From contig JAITEY010000010.1 of assembly GCA_031281815.1 (NCBI GenBank), positions 1-11,285 of the forward strand: a DNA stretch of 11,285 nucleotides. The letters run 5' to 3'. Both the position numbers and the translations under genes were made by a program. Under the pieces are notes generated by a model, which worked only from the letters and a program-made list of their open reading frames with translations, was not told where the DNA came from and made no database searches. The first letter of the stretch is position 1, and each line of letters starts with the position of its first letter. Source of the DNA: Desulfovibrio sp. (lineage in GTDB: Bacteria > Desulfobacterota > Desulfovibrionia > Desulfovibrionales > Desulfovibrionaceae). This document shows, piece by piece, positions 1-6,204 of this stretch.

Positions 1-290
1 GTGATGGTGCCTTCCGATTCGTTCTTGCGGGCAACGTAGACATCCACCTTATCGCCTGTTTTCACACAGATTTTTCCCGACGCATCGCGGAATTCGGCAG
101 TCGGAATCTGTCCTTCCGACTTGAAATTCACGTCGACCAGCACATGCTCGTCGCCGATGCGCACCACTTCGCCCTTGACGATTGAGCCTTCCTCCAAATC
201 GCCGAAATCAGGGTTGAGGTAGCTTTCCAGAGCCGTCTCGAAATTCATTTCGGCATCAAGGCCTGTTTCCAGTTCTGAACTTGTCGACAT
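1..290 (-). CDS. rpsA: 30S ribosomal protein S1, N-terminal part (runs off left edge)
   Basis: Only the first 96 codons are in the window; the gene continues past base 1. The protein starts MSTSSELETGLDAEMNFE. After an acidic N-terminal segment of about 30 residues comes an S1-type OB-fold beginning EEGSIVKGEVVRIGDEHVLV and continuing VNFKSEGQIPTAEF, the pattern of the first S1 repeat in bacterial ribosomal protein S1. S1 binds mRNA on the 30S subunit and helps load leaders with weak SD sites; the full protein normally has about six such repeats in 550-600 residues. The ATG (bases 288-290) is preceded by GGAGGA at 296-301 with 5-nt spacing, a very strong SD. The gene is divergent from mdh across a structured 358-bp region, so its expression may be controlled there. 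Identity is secure at domain level; other multi-S1 proteins are unlikely given the SEGQIP segment and acidic start. Confidence 0.88.
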   Translation of the reverse strand, partial: MSTSSELETGLDAEMNFETALESYLNPDFGDLEEGSIVKGEVVRIGDEHVLVDVNFKSEGQIPTAEFRDASGKICVKTGDKVDVYVARKNESEGTI

Positions 291-386
291 ACGTGTCCTC
301 CAAACCGACAAAAATTCCTGAAGCAGTTCAGGTCGGGGTTCTTTAGCAGAGAGCGGAAGCATTGACAAGAAAGATTCCGAAAACCC

Positions 387-416
387 TTGACCGACGCGGA
401 GCCTCCGCTGTATAAA
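387..416 (+). promoter_or_regulatory. Possible upstream rightward promoter
   Basis: TTGACC and TATAAA lie 18 nt apart, close to the sigma-70 consensus. A transcript from here towards mdh would carry a leader of about 225 nt through the hairpins at 433-482. The spacer contains the palindrome at 396-408. This could be a second mdh promoter or chance; the 538-567 candidate is better placed. Confidence 0.3.
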
Positions 417-452
417 AAAGATAAGGGGAATCGCCGGTTTTGCCGGCACCGC

Positions 453-482
453 AAAAAAGCCTGCCGCGGAACGCGGCCCGGC
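453..482 (-). terminator. Intrinsic-terminator-like hairpin in the rpsA leader
   Basis: Read on the minus strand, the sequence forms a GC-rich stem with core GCCGCG-TTC-CGCGGC. Three more base pairs (GCC with GGC) close the base, with a small internal mismatch and bulge, and six U follow immediately (A453-A458 on the plus strand). This is the classic rho-independent layout. No leftward gene lies upstream of it, since mdh is divergent, so if functional it would act inside the rpsA leader as an attenuator. It could also stop antisense transcription entering from mdh. The structure is seen; the function is inferred. Confidence 0.5.
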
Positions 483-537
483 TCCGCTCCAAGAAAAATA
501 CTCACATGTTCCCCTATGGAGTTGTTCATTGATTATC

Positions 538-567
538 TTAACATTTATGCGATAGGATCCCGATAAT
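538..567 (+). promoter_or_regulatory. Probable mdh promoter (sigma-70 type)
   Basis: TTAACA at 538-543 (5 of 6 consensus matches) and GATAAT at 562-567 (5 of 6) are 18 nt apart. Transcription would start near 574, giving a leader of about 75 nt before the mdh ATG. The surrounding stretch is AT-rich compared with the coding DNA, as expected of a promoter. A small CCACTGTGG palindrome just downstream (about 570-578) could be an operator, but nothing supports that further. Confidence 0.5.
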
Positions 568-648
568 TCCACTGTGGTTAGGGAGTAATCTGTAAATGTT
601 ATTTATGAACAATTCCTATGACAATACAATGACTGCCGAGGAGAAGTT

Positions 649-1578
649 ATGCAACATACAATTACCGTTGTCGGCGCCGGAAACGTCGGCGGAAGCGCGG
701 CTCACGCCTGCCTGACGCGCAGGCTGGGCGACGTGGTGCTGCTGGACATAAACGAAAAAATCCCGCGGGGCAAAGCCCTTGACCTCAGCCAGGCGGCCGT
801 GCTGGAAGGACACGGCTGCAACATCACAGGAAGCGCGGATTACGCCGACTCGGCCCTGTCCGACGTCGTCGTCGTCACGGCCGGAGTACCCCGCAAACCC
901 GGAATGAGCCGCGACGACCTGCTCAGGGTCAACGCGGATATTGTCGGGCAGATAACAAAAAACGCCCTCAAATATTCGCCGGACGCGGTTTTCATCATTG
1001 CGGCCAACCCCGTGGACGTCATGTGCATGGTCGCGCATCAGGCGGGTATTGCCGACGCCCGGCGGATTATCGGCCTGTCCGGCGTGCTCGACACGGCGCG
1101 CCTGCGCGCGGAAACGGCTCAGGCGGCCGAAGTGCCCGGCCACGCCGTCCAGGGACTGGTCATCGGCGAACACGGCGACAGCATGGTGCCCTTGCCGCGT
1201 TTTACCTCGGTCGGCGGGCTGCCCGCAGCCTTGCTGCTGACTCAGGAACAAACCGAACAGGCCCGCAGGAATACCGTTTCCGGCGGCTCAAGGATCATGG
1301 AATATATGGGCTCGTCGGCCTACTACGCGCCCGGGGCGGCGCTTGCGGTCATGGTCGAAGCGGTTCTCCGCGACAAAGGGGACATCCTCCCCTGCTCGGC
1401 GTACCTGAAAGGCGAGTACGGCATCGAAGGCATCTTCATGTGCATGCCCGTACGCTTGGGCGCGCACGGCGTCGAAAACATCATCATACTCGACCTCACC
1501 GACGAAGAAAAAGACGCCGTGGCCCGCTCGGCCGCCGGCATCCTCGCAAAGACGGCTGCCGCAACCGCGGCGCAGTGA
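649..1578 (+). CDS. mdh: Malate dehydrogenase, LDH-like type
   Basis: This cytoplasmic enzyme interconverts malate and oxaloacetate with NAD(P). The 309-residue length is normal for the family. The N-terminal Rossmann fold carries GAGNVG at residues 9-14 and Asp33 at the end of the second strand, which normally binds the NAD ribose. The substrate loop reads VPRKPGMSRDDLL (80-92). Arg82, Arg88 and Arg151 match the carboxylate-binding arginines, and Arg rather than Gln at residue 82 favours malate over lactate. Asp148 and His175 (in GEHGDSMVP) form the proton-relay pair, and NPVD is at 120-123. GAGGAG at 638-643 lies 5 nt before the ATG, which sets the start. The gene is monocistronic or may read through two hairpins into fic. 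In sulfate reducers this enzyme links malate and oxaloacetate in the partial citric-acid pathway. Frame, motifs and length agree, so confidence is high. Confidence 0.95.
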   Translation: MQHTITVVGAGNVGGSAAHACLTRRLGDVVLLDINEKIPRGKALDLSQAAVLEGHGCNITGSADYADSALSDVVVVTAGVPRKPGMSRDDLLRVNADIVGQITKNALKYSPDAVFIIAANPVDVMCMVAHQAGIADARRIIGLSGVLDTARLRAETAQAAEVPGHAVQGLVIGEHGDSMVPLPRFTSVGGLPAALLLTQEQTEQARRNTVSGGSRIMEYMGSSAYYAPGAALAVMVEAVLRDKGDILPCSAYLKGEYGIEGIFMCMPVRLGAHGVENIIILDLTDEEKDAVARSAAGILAKTAAATAAQ

Positions 1579-1598
1579 ACGTGAAGGGAGAGGAAATA

Positions 1599-1645
1599 CC
1601 GGGACGCTGTCCCGGACTCTGCCGGGGGGAATCTTTCCCCCCGGC
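1599..1645 (+). repeat. Double hairpin between mdh and fic
   Basis: Two perfect inverted repeats sit back to back. The first (1599-1615) has a 6-bp stem CCGGGA/TCCCGG with a 5-nt loop. The second (1621-1645) has an 11-bp stem of GCC, six G and AA against its complement, with the loop TCT. No U-tract follows, so it is not a standard intrinsic terminator. The second stem ends only 6 nt before the fic SD site. It resembles a REP-like dispersed palindrome that could stabilise the mdh 3' end and limit fic expression. That role is inferred. Confidence 0.55.
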
Positions 1646-1663
1646 TCCTCCAAAGGATATTGT

Positions 1664-2398
1664 ATGCAAGAGCGCATGCGGCAACACCTCTCAATGTTTT
1701 GGGACGGCAATGTTGCATTTACCCTGCCCTCAGCCGGTTCGCCTGCCGATGCCGTTAAAATTTTCAAAAAGAATCTTGCCGACATAACATGGAATTGCCT
1801 GTCTTCATTTGAAAGCAATCCGGCAAGCCTGCCTCAGACAGAAACGATTCTGAAAGGACAATCAGTCTCCGGCATCAGTATTGATGATTTAATGCAGGTT
1901 AAAAATTATGGTGACGGCGGGAAAAAGTTATGCGAATTGGTATCTGACGGCACATTCAGGCTTGATAAAAATACAGCATGCCTCTTGCATAATTATGTTG
2001 GAAAAGAAGAGTCTTTAACCTGGGGAAAATTCCGCGACCGACTTGTTCATTTACATAGTATCGATATATATACACCACCGGAAAGTAAATATTTACATGA
2101 AATTGCATCTCGCGGTTTTGCATTTCTCGATAAAGAAATTATACAGCCTATTGAACGTGCTGTTGCTGTTTTTCTCTTTATGTCAAGAACTCAATTTTTC
2201 TTTGATGCCAATAAAAGGACAGCCTCATTGATGATGAACGGCGTGCTGTTGCAGAATGCTTTTTTCCCGGTTGCAGTTATGCACCATGACTCTGAAAAAT
2301 TTCATACGACTTTGCGTGACTTTTACAATTCAGGCGATGCCGGAGACATGATGCGCTTCTTTCAAAAGTCCCTACTGGCAATGTACCGCTCGGAATGA
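1664..2398 (+). CDS. Fic/Doc-family protein with Gln in place of the catalytic His
   Basis: Fic proteins usually transfer AMP or another nucleotide phosphate to a target hydroxyl. The 244-residue protein has an all-helical look. The Fic core motif is at residues 177-185: [27 protein letters not shown]. It follows HxFx(D/E)(G/A)N(G/K)R, as in Doc-like members, except that the first position is Gln177 instead of His. Upstream, residues 58-72 (QTETILKGQSVSGIS) align with the region where class II Fic proteins carry the inhibitory (S/T)xxxE(G/N) helix, but the Glu appears to be Ser69. TPP at 137-139 and the nearby FRDR segment fit the usual flap region. The ATG at 1664 has AAAGGA at 1652-1657 with 6-nt spacing; Met5 and Met11 are less likely starts. 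Codons are clearly more AT-rich than in mdh or tkt, suggesting recent acquisition. No antitoxin partner is adjacent. I recall Fic relatives with an RQQFFxDGNKR-like motif, so Gln may define a subfamily, not decay. Confidence 0.8.
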   Translation: MQERMRQHLSMFWDGNVAFTLPSAGSPADAVKIFKKNLADITWNCLSSFESNPASLPQTETILKGQSVSGISIDDLMQVKNYGDGGKKLCELVSDGTFRLDKNTACLLHNYVGKEESLTWGKFRDRLVHLHSIDIYTPPESKYLHEIASRGFAFLDKEIIQPIERAVAVFLFMSRTQFFFDANKRTASLMMNGVLLQNAFFPVAVMHHDSEKFHTTLRDFYNSGDAGDMMRFFQKSLLAMYRSE

Positions 2399-2435
2399 GG
2401 CGCGACCGACGCATTGTACTATTGATTTTATACGC

Positions 2436-2477
2436 CTCCGGTGTCGGCCTGTGCAGGCGCAAGGCCGAACATCGGAG
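2436..2477. terminator. Hairpin between convergent fic and phosphoesterase genes
   Basis: The arm at 2436-2450 pairs with 2462-2477 over 15 bp, with one bulged A and one G-U pair, around a loop of about 11 nt. It lies 37 nt after the fic stop and about 65 nt beyond the stop of the convergent phosphoesterase gene. No clear U-tract follows on either strand. A bidirectional or rho-assisted terminator is the likeliest role. Confidence 0.4.
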
Positions 2478-2506
2478 CCCTGCAATGTTGATTTATAGGC
2501 TTCCGG

Positions 2507-2533
2507 CCGCGGGTGGAATAATTCCCCCTGCGG
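2507..2533 (-). terminator. Imperfect hairpin just after the phosphoesterase stop
   Basis: The arms 2507-2519 and 2521-2533 form a 13-bp inverted repeat with two mismatches, centred on GGAATAATTCC. On the minus strand it begins 10 nt after the phosphoesterase TGA. It lacks a U-tract, so terminator function is only suggested by position. Confidence 0.3.
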
Positions 2534-2543
2534 TTCTCGACGT

Positions 2544-3275
2544 TCAAATGCGGCGCAATTCCGCGCGTACCGCCGCCCCGTCCGGTCCCGCGCCGTGCAG
2601 CAGCAATGCGTATGACCCGGAAGACAAGGGGCCGGGGTTCACTATCTGCGTGGAGCCCAGGCGGTCTTCACCCCTGGCTTCGTGGATATGCCCGCACAGG
2701 CAGACATCCGGGCGGTACTTTTCGATAAAGTCGCGCACGGCGCGGCTGCCCGCATGCCCGCCGGTCTTCAGGCGGTCGCAGGCCGTGCCGTAAGGGGGAG
2801 TATGCGAAACAAGCACCCAGGCCGGACGCTCCGGCAACGCCGCATCCTCCGGGCCGGACGCGCGCTCGGCGGCAAAGGCGGCTTCAGCGGCGGCCGCCGC
2901 CTCTTCAAGCCACCCGGCCAGTCGTTCTTCGGGATACTCGCTCGGCGTATGAAACGGCGTAAGAGGACAGGCCCCCAACCCCAGCGCGTGAACACCCGAA
3001 AAAATCCGCACGGCTTCGGCGTGCAGATTCCATCCTCTGTCCTTGAGCGTTTCCGTGATTTCCGCCTTGTCCATATTGCCGATCTGGGCGAAGAGCCTCG
3101 CGGCGCTGCGCGCAGCCGGTTCAAGGACGCGCAAGGCTTCCGGTACGCCGCCCGCCGGCGTGATGTCTCCGCTGATGATGATGCCCTCGGCCCGGTCCAG
3201 GTCCGGGATACGCGGGAGCAGGGAAATGTCGCCGTGAACGTCCCCGAAAACCACATAAAAGGGCGTTGCCGCCAT
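2544..3275 (-). CDS. Calcineurin-like metallophosphoesterase
   Basis: This is a small two-metal phosphoesterase of 243 residues; the substrate cannot be read from sequence. All five family motifs are present in order: GDVHGD (11-16, metal ligands Asp12 and His14), SGD (Asp37), GNMD (66-69, the GNxD/GNHD site with Met in place of His), SHTPPYGT (His158) and CGHIHEARG (194-202, His196 and His198). The run LKTGGHAGSRAVRDF before the last motif is typical of YfcE/Icc-like phosphodiesterases, which also tolerate a non-His residue in GNxD. The ATG at 3273-3275 is chosen because AAGGAG lies 6 nt upstream (3282-3287). A longer TTG start at 3299 would place the SD inside the gene. It has no signal peptide, so it is cytoplasmic. 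It is the last gene of the leftward run, 145 bp after tkt, with a hairpin element between, so it may be transcribed partly on its own. An Ala-rich linker lies at about 126-146. Confidence 0.85.
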   Translation of the reverse strand: MAATPFYVVFGDVHGDISLLPRIPDLDRAEGIIISGDITPAGGVPEALRVLEPAARSAARLFAQIGNMDKAEITETLKDRGWNLHAEAVRIFSGVHALGLGACPLTPFHTPSEYPEERLAGWLEEAAAAAEAAFAAERASGPEDAALPERPAWVLVSHTPPYGTACDRLKTGGHAGSRAVRDFIEKYRPDVCLCGHIHEARGEDRLGSTQIVNPGPLSSGSYALLLHGAGPDGAAVRAELRRI

Positions 3276-3281
3276 ATCGGA

Positions 3282-3287
3282 CTCCTT
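3282..3287 (-). promoter_or_regulatory. SD site fixing the phosphoesterase start
   Basis: AAGGAG on the minus strand, 6 nt before the ATG at 3275. It rules out the upstream TTG at 3299, which would place this SD inside the coding region. Confidence 0.7.
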
Positions 3288-3350
3288 CTCGTAGTGCAAC
3301 CGCAGCCGGTACAGGTGCGCCGCGGCCGGTGCAAGCCCGGCACTCCGGAC

Positions 3351-3387
3351 CCGGCGGGAGGAAATGTTCGTCCTTGCGCCGGCTCAG
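3351..3387 (-). repeat. Dispersed hairpin element, copy 1 (downstream of tkt)
   Basis: The arm 3351-3361 pairs with 3372-3382 over 11 bp with two mismatches, around a 10-nt loop. Bases 3368-3387 are identical over 20 nt to 11084-11103, which lies in a similar hairpin near the other end of the window. It sits 33 nt past the tkt stop and 75 nt before the phosphoesterase ATG. Exact 20-nt identity in 11 kb is very unlikely by chance, so this looks like a repeat family, perhaps REP-like or terminator-associated. Confidence 0.55.
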
Positions 3388-3420
3388 GCCGAGAGTTCGG
3401 GGCAGCGCCCGACGGCATCG

Positions 3421-5433
3421 CTATTCCGACATACCGCATTGGCGGGAGGCTTCTTTCACCGCCGCCAGAACTTTTTCCACGGTAAAGCCGAAGTAGTCGT
3501 ACACGGCCGGCCCCGGCGCGGATTCGCCGAAGCTCACCATGCCCACGACGCTCCCGTCCAGCCCCACGAAGCGGCGCCAGAAATCCGCCGAAGCCGCTTC
3601 CAGGGCAACGCGGCAGCGCACCCCGTGCGGCAGCACTTTTTCCCGGTACTCCCTGTCCTGCCTGTCGAACACTTCAACGGACGGCATGGAAACGACGCGC
3701 ACGCGCCGGTCCTTTTTTTCCAGGGCTTCGGCCGCGGCAAGGGCCAGAACAATTTCCGAGCCCGTGGCGATAAGGATGATTTCGGCGGCTCCGCCCTTGC
3801 TCTCTTTGAGTATGTATGCCCCGCGCGCGATGTCGTCCGTGCGGCCGCGGGGCGCGACGGGCAGGTTCTGCCGGGAAAAAACAAGGCAGGAGGGGCCGTC
3901 GACACGCTTCAGCGCCGCTTTCCAGGCAACGGCGCACTCCACGGAATCGCAGGGGCGCCAGACATCCATGCCGGGTACGGCACGCAGCATGGCGAGTTGT
4001 TCGACAGGCTGATGGCTGGGTCCGTCTTCGCCGACCATGACGGAATCGTGGGAAAGCGCCCAGACCAGGCGCAGTTTCATCTGCGCAGCAAGGCGCAGAG
4101 CGCTTTTGGCGTAATCCGCGAAAACCAGGAAGGTCCCGGCGTAGGGAATGAAGCCCCCGTGCAGGGCCAGACCGTTCATGATGCAGCCCATGCCGAATTC
4201 GCGCACGCCGTAGAATATATAGCGGCCTTTGCCGTCCGCGCCGGTAACGGCTTCGGCTCCTTTCCAGCGCGTGCCTACCGATGCGCTCAGGTCGGCCGCG
4301 CCGCCGAGCAGTTCCGGCAAGAGGGGCGCGATGCGGTCCAGCACTTCGTTGGACGCGACGCGCGTGGCCTTGGATGCGCCTTTTTCCTGTTCGTCACGCG
4401 CATAGTCGTCCAAGACGCCTGCCCAGCCGTCCGGCAGCCTGCGGTCGATGCGCCGATTGAATTCCTTCGCTTCTTCGGGGTAGGCTTGCGCATAGCCTGC
4501 AAAAAGCGTTTCCCAACGTTTTTCCGCGGCCTTGCCGCGCTTGCGGGCGTCCCATCCGTTGCGGATTGCGGCGGGGATTTCAAAGGGCGGGAAGCTCCAG
4601 CCCAGGAGTTTTCTGGCGGCGCCCGACGCTTCTTCGCCCAGAGGAGCGCCGTGGCTTTGGGCCGAGCCTTCCTTGCCCGGCACACCGAAGGCGATTCTGG
4701 TGCGGCAGCAGACGAGGGAAGGCTTGTTTTTTTCGCGTTTGCCCTTGCCGACGGCCCGTTTGACGGCTTCCCCGTCGTGTCCGTCGACGCCTTCAATCAC
4801 CTGCCAGCCGTAGGCCCGAAAGCGCTCCGCGGTATCGTCGGCCCACCAGTTTTTGACTTCGCCGTCGATGGAAACCCCGTTGTCGTCCCACAGGGCGATG
4901 AGTTTGCCGAGGCCGAGGGTTCCGGCCAGGGAGGCGGCCTCATGGGACAGGCCTTCCATCATGCAGCCGTCGCCCAAAAAAACGTAGGTGTAATGGTTCA
5001 CGATTTCCATATCCGGACGGTTGAATTCCCCCGCCAGGAGGCGTTCGGCCAGCGCCATGCCCACTGCCGAGGCAAAGCCCTGCCCCAGCGGCCCGGTGCT
5101 CATTTCCACGCCGGGGGTCAGGCCGTATTCGGGATGCCCCGGCGTTTTGGAGTGCAGTCGGCGAAAATTCTTGATGTCGCCGATGCTCAGGTCGTAGCCG
5201 GAAAGATGGAGCACGGCGTACAGAAGCATGGATGCATGGCCGTTGGACAGCACAACGCGGTCTCTGTCGGGCCAGGACGGGTTCGCCGGATTATGCTTGA
5301 GATGGTCGTTCCACAGGGCTTCGGCCATGTCGGCCATGCCCATGGGCGCTCCCGGATGCCCGGAACGCGCTTTCTCGACCGCATCCATGGCCAGGACGCG
5401 GACGGCGTCGGCCAGCTCTTTACGTGAAGGCAT
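3421..5433 (-). CDS. tkt: Transketolase
   Basis: Thiamine-diphosphate enzyme of the non-oxidative pentose-phosphate pathway that moves two-carbon ketol units between sugar phosphates in the cytoplasm. Its 670 residues match the usual length (about 660-670). The N-terminal ThDP domain contains SGHPGAPMG (His26), [10 protein letters not shown] (His66), HPEYG (His100), GPLGQG (114-119), and GDGCMMEG (154-161) with DDNGVSIDG ending at 191, the diphosphate/Mg site. The middle pyrimidine-binding domain shows YGVREFGM (family catalytic Glu, near 415) and [19 protein letters not shown]. The C-terminal domain carries FSRQNLP, ATGSE and FGESAPGP. The ATG at 5431-5433 has AAGGAG 5 nt upstream (5439-5444). 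It follows rpe by 56 nt in the same direction, and Rpe produces the xylulose 5-phosphate that Tkt uses, so joint expression makes sense. The intergenic gap carries one arm of a 24-nt duplication shared with the rpe 3' end. No lesion seen. Confidence 0.96.
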   Translation of the reverse strand: MPSRKELADAVRVLAMDAVEKARSGHPGAPMGMADMAEALWNDHLKHNPANPSWPDRDRVVLSNGHASMLLYAVLHLSGYDLSIGDIKNFRRLHSKTPGHPEYGLTPGVEMSTGPLGQGFASAVGMALAERLLAGEFNRPDMEIVNHYTYVFLGDGCMMEGLSHEAASLAGTLGLGKLIALWDDNGVSIDGEVKNWWADDTAERFRAYGWQVIEGVDGHDGEAVKRAVGKGKREKNKPSLVCCRTRIAFGVPGKEGSAQSHGAPLGEEASGAARKLLGWSFPPFEIPAAIRNGWDARKRGKAAEKRWETLFAGYAQAYPEEAKEFNRRIDRRLPDGWAGVLDDYARDEQEKGASKATRVASNEVLDRIAPLLPELLGGAADLSASVGTRWKGAEAVTGADGKGRYIFYGVREFGMGCIMNGLALHGGFIPYAGTFLVFADYAKSALRLAAQMKLRLVWALSHDSVMVGEDGPSHQPVEQLAMLRAVPGMDVWRPCDSVECAVAWKAALKRVDGPSCLVFSRQNLPVAPRGRTDDIARGAYILKESKGGAAEIILIATGSEIVLALAAAEALEKKDRRVRVVSMPSVEVFDRQDREYREKVLPHGVRCRVALEAASADFWRRFVGLDGSVVGMVSFGESAPGPAVYDYFGFTVEKVLAAVKEASRQCGMSE

Positions 5434-5449
5434 GCAAACTCCTTGGGTT

Positions 5450-5542
5450 GGTGTTGCGCGTCCGGGCGCGCGGCAGAGGCATACCGCCGTCAGTAATCCC
5501 GATCGGTGCCGCAGCGTCGGTGTTGCGGGTCCGGGCGCGCGG
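5450..5542. repeat. 24-nt direct repeat spanning the rpe/tkt junction
   Basis: Bases 5450-5473 and 5519-5542 match at 23 of 24 positions and lie 69 nt apart (start to start). One copy is in the tkt leader; the other encodes the C-terminal tail of Rpe. Flanks are unrelated. This suggests a local duplication that reshaped the rpe end. Confidence 0.6.
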
Positions 5543-6191
5543 TTGCGGCGGCCCGCAGGAAATCCTGCAACCGCGCGGCATAGGGCGGCCGGCTGAAAAA
5601 GGCCGACCCGGACACCAACACCTCGGCGCCCGCCGCGACCAGATCCGGCGTGTTGTCCGGGTCCACTCCGCCGTCGACGGCTGTCACGGCCTGCCCGCCC
5701 CGCTCCCGCAGCATGGCGCGCAGCGCCCGTACTTTGCCGAGGCTTTCGGGTATAAATGCCTGCCCGCCGAATCCGGGGTGTACACTCATTACCAACGCCG
5801 AATCAAGCAGCGGGACGACCGATTCCAGAGCCCGCACCGGCGTGTCCGGGCTCACGGCCGCGCCGGCTTTTATGCCCAAACGCCGGATTTCCCGCAACGT
5901 GTCGTCGAGGTGCGTGCATGCCTCCGCATGGACAACCAACATGTCCGCGCCCGCATCGGCAAACGCCGCAAGCAGGCGCTCCGGCGCGACAATCATCAGA
6001 TGCACGTCGAAAAAAAGCCGGCTGCATTTGCGCAGGCGTTTGATAACGGGAGGACCCAGGGTTATGTTGGGGACAAAAGAGCCGTCCATGACGTCGATGT
6101 GCATCCATGTCAGCCCCGCGTCTTCAAGGGCGCGCAGCTCGCGTTCAAGGTTGCCGAAATCCGCGGACAGCAAAGATGGAGCGAGTATCAT
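5490..6191 (-). CDS. rpe: Ribulose-phosphate 3-epimerase
   Basis: Cytoplasmic enzyme interconverting ribulose 5-phosphate and xylulose 5-phosphate, feeding transketolase encoded next door. The TIM-barrel motifs are in order: [12 protein letters not shown] (Ser6), [13 protein letters not shown] with His31, catalytic Asp33 and Met35, FDVHLM (His64), [11 protein letters not shown] (136-146, phosphate loop), VDGGV with the second catalytic Asp173, and VSGSAFF (193-199). The family is normally about 215-230 residues. This one has 233, and the last roughly 18 ([17 protein letters not shown] and neighbours) have no family look and coincide with a 24-nt repeat also present in the tkt leader. The ATG at 6189-6191 is preceded by AAGGA at 6200-6204, which overlaps the TAA of the MerR gene. 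This tight coupling implies co-transcription and probably translational coupling. No catalytic residue is missing. Confidence 0.95.
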   Translation of the reverse strand: MILAPSLLSADFGNLERELRALEDAGLTWMHIDVMDGSFVPNITLGPPVIKRLRKCSRLFFDVHLMIVAPERLLAAFADAGADMLVVHAEACTHLDDTLREIRRLGIKAGAAVSPDTPVRALESVVPLLDSALVMSVHPGFGGQAFIPESLGKVRALRAMLRERGGQAVTAVDGGVDPDNTPDLVAAGAEVLVSGSAFFSRPPYAARLQDFLRAAATARPDPQHRRCGTDRDY

Positions 6192-6199
6192 GACGGGCG

Positions 6200-6204
6200 T
6201 CCTT
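6200..6204 (-). promoter_or_regulatory. rpe SD overlapping the MerR stop codon
   Basis: AAGGA on the minus strand shares bases with the TAA of the MerR gene (6203-6205) and lies 8 nt before the rpe ATG. Terminating ribosomes could hand over directly to rpe. Confidence 0.65.

Larger units (their letters stand above)
291..648. other. Divergent rpsA/mdh intergenic region
   Basis: This 358-bp stretch holds no credible gene; the one longer leftward frame here overlaps rpsA and resembles nothing. It contains, from left, the rpsA SD site, a plus-strand promoter-like pair (TTGACC 387-392, TATAAA 411-416, 18-nt spacer), three GC-rich hairpins (396-408, 433-447, 459-482), and a better placed mdh promoter candidate at 538-567. 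The long leader on the rpsA side is listed under findings. I could not pick a convincing rpsA promoter; TTGTCA at 362-367 (minus strand) with a weak TAAAGA at 339-344 is the best pair seen. Confidence 0.7.

Noticed and set aside
245..529. Leftward 94-codon frame in the rpsA leader
   Set aside because: It overlaps the rpsA start in another frame and spans the hairpins, and its sequence is unlike any known family. A short leader peptide cannot be excluded but is not supported.
3364..5427. 687-codon open frame on the plus strand opposite tkt
   Set aside because: It is the antisense shadow of transketolase in GC-rich DNA. It has no SD, no family resemblance, and the opposite strand carries every transketolase motif.
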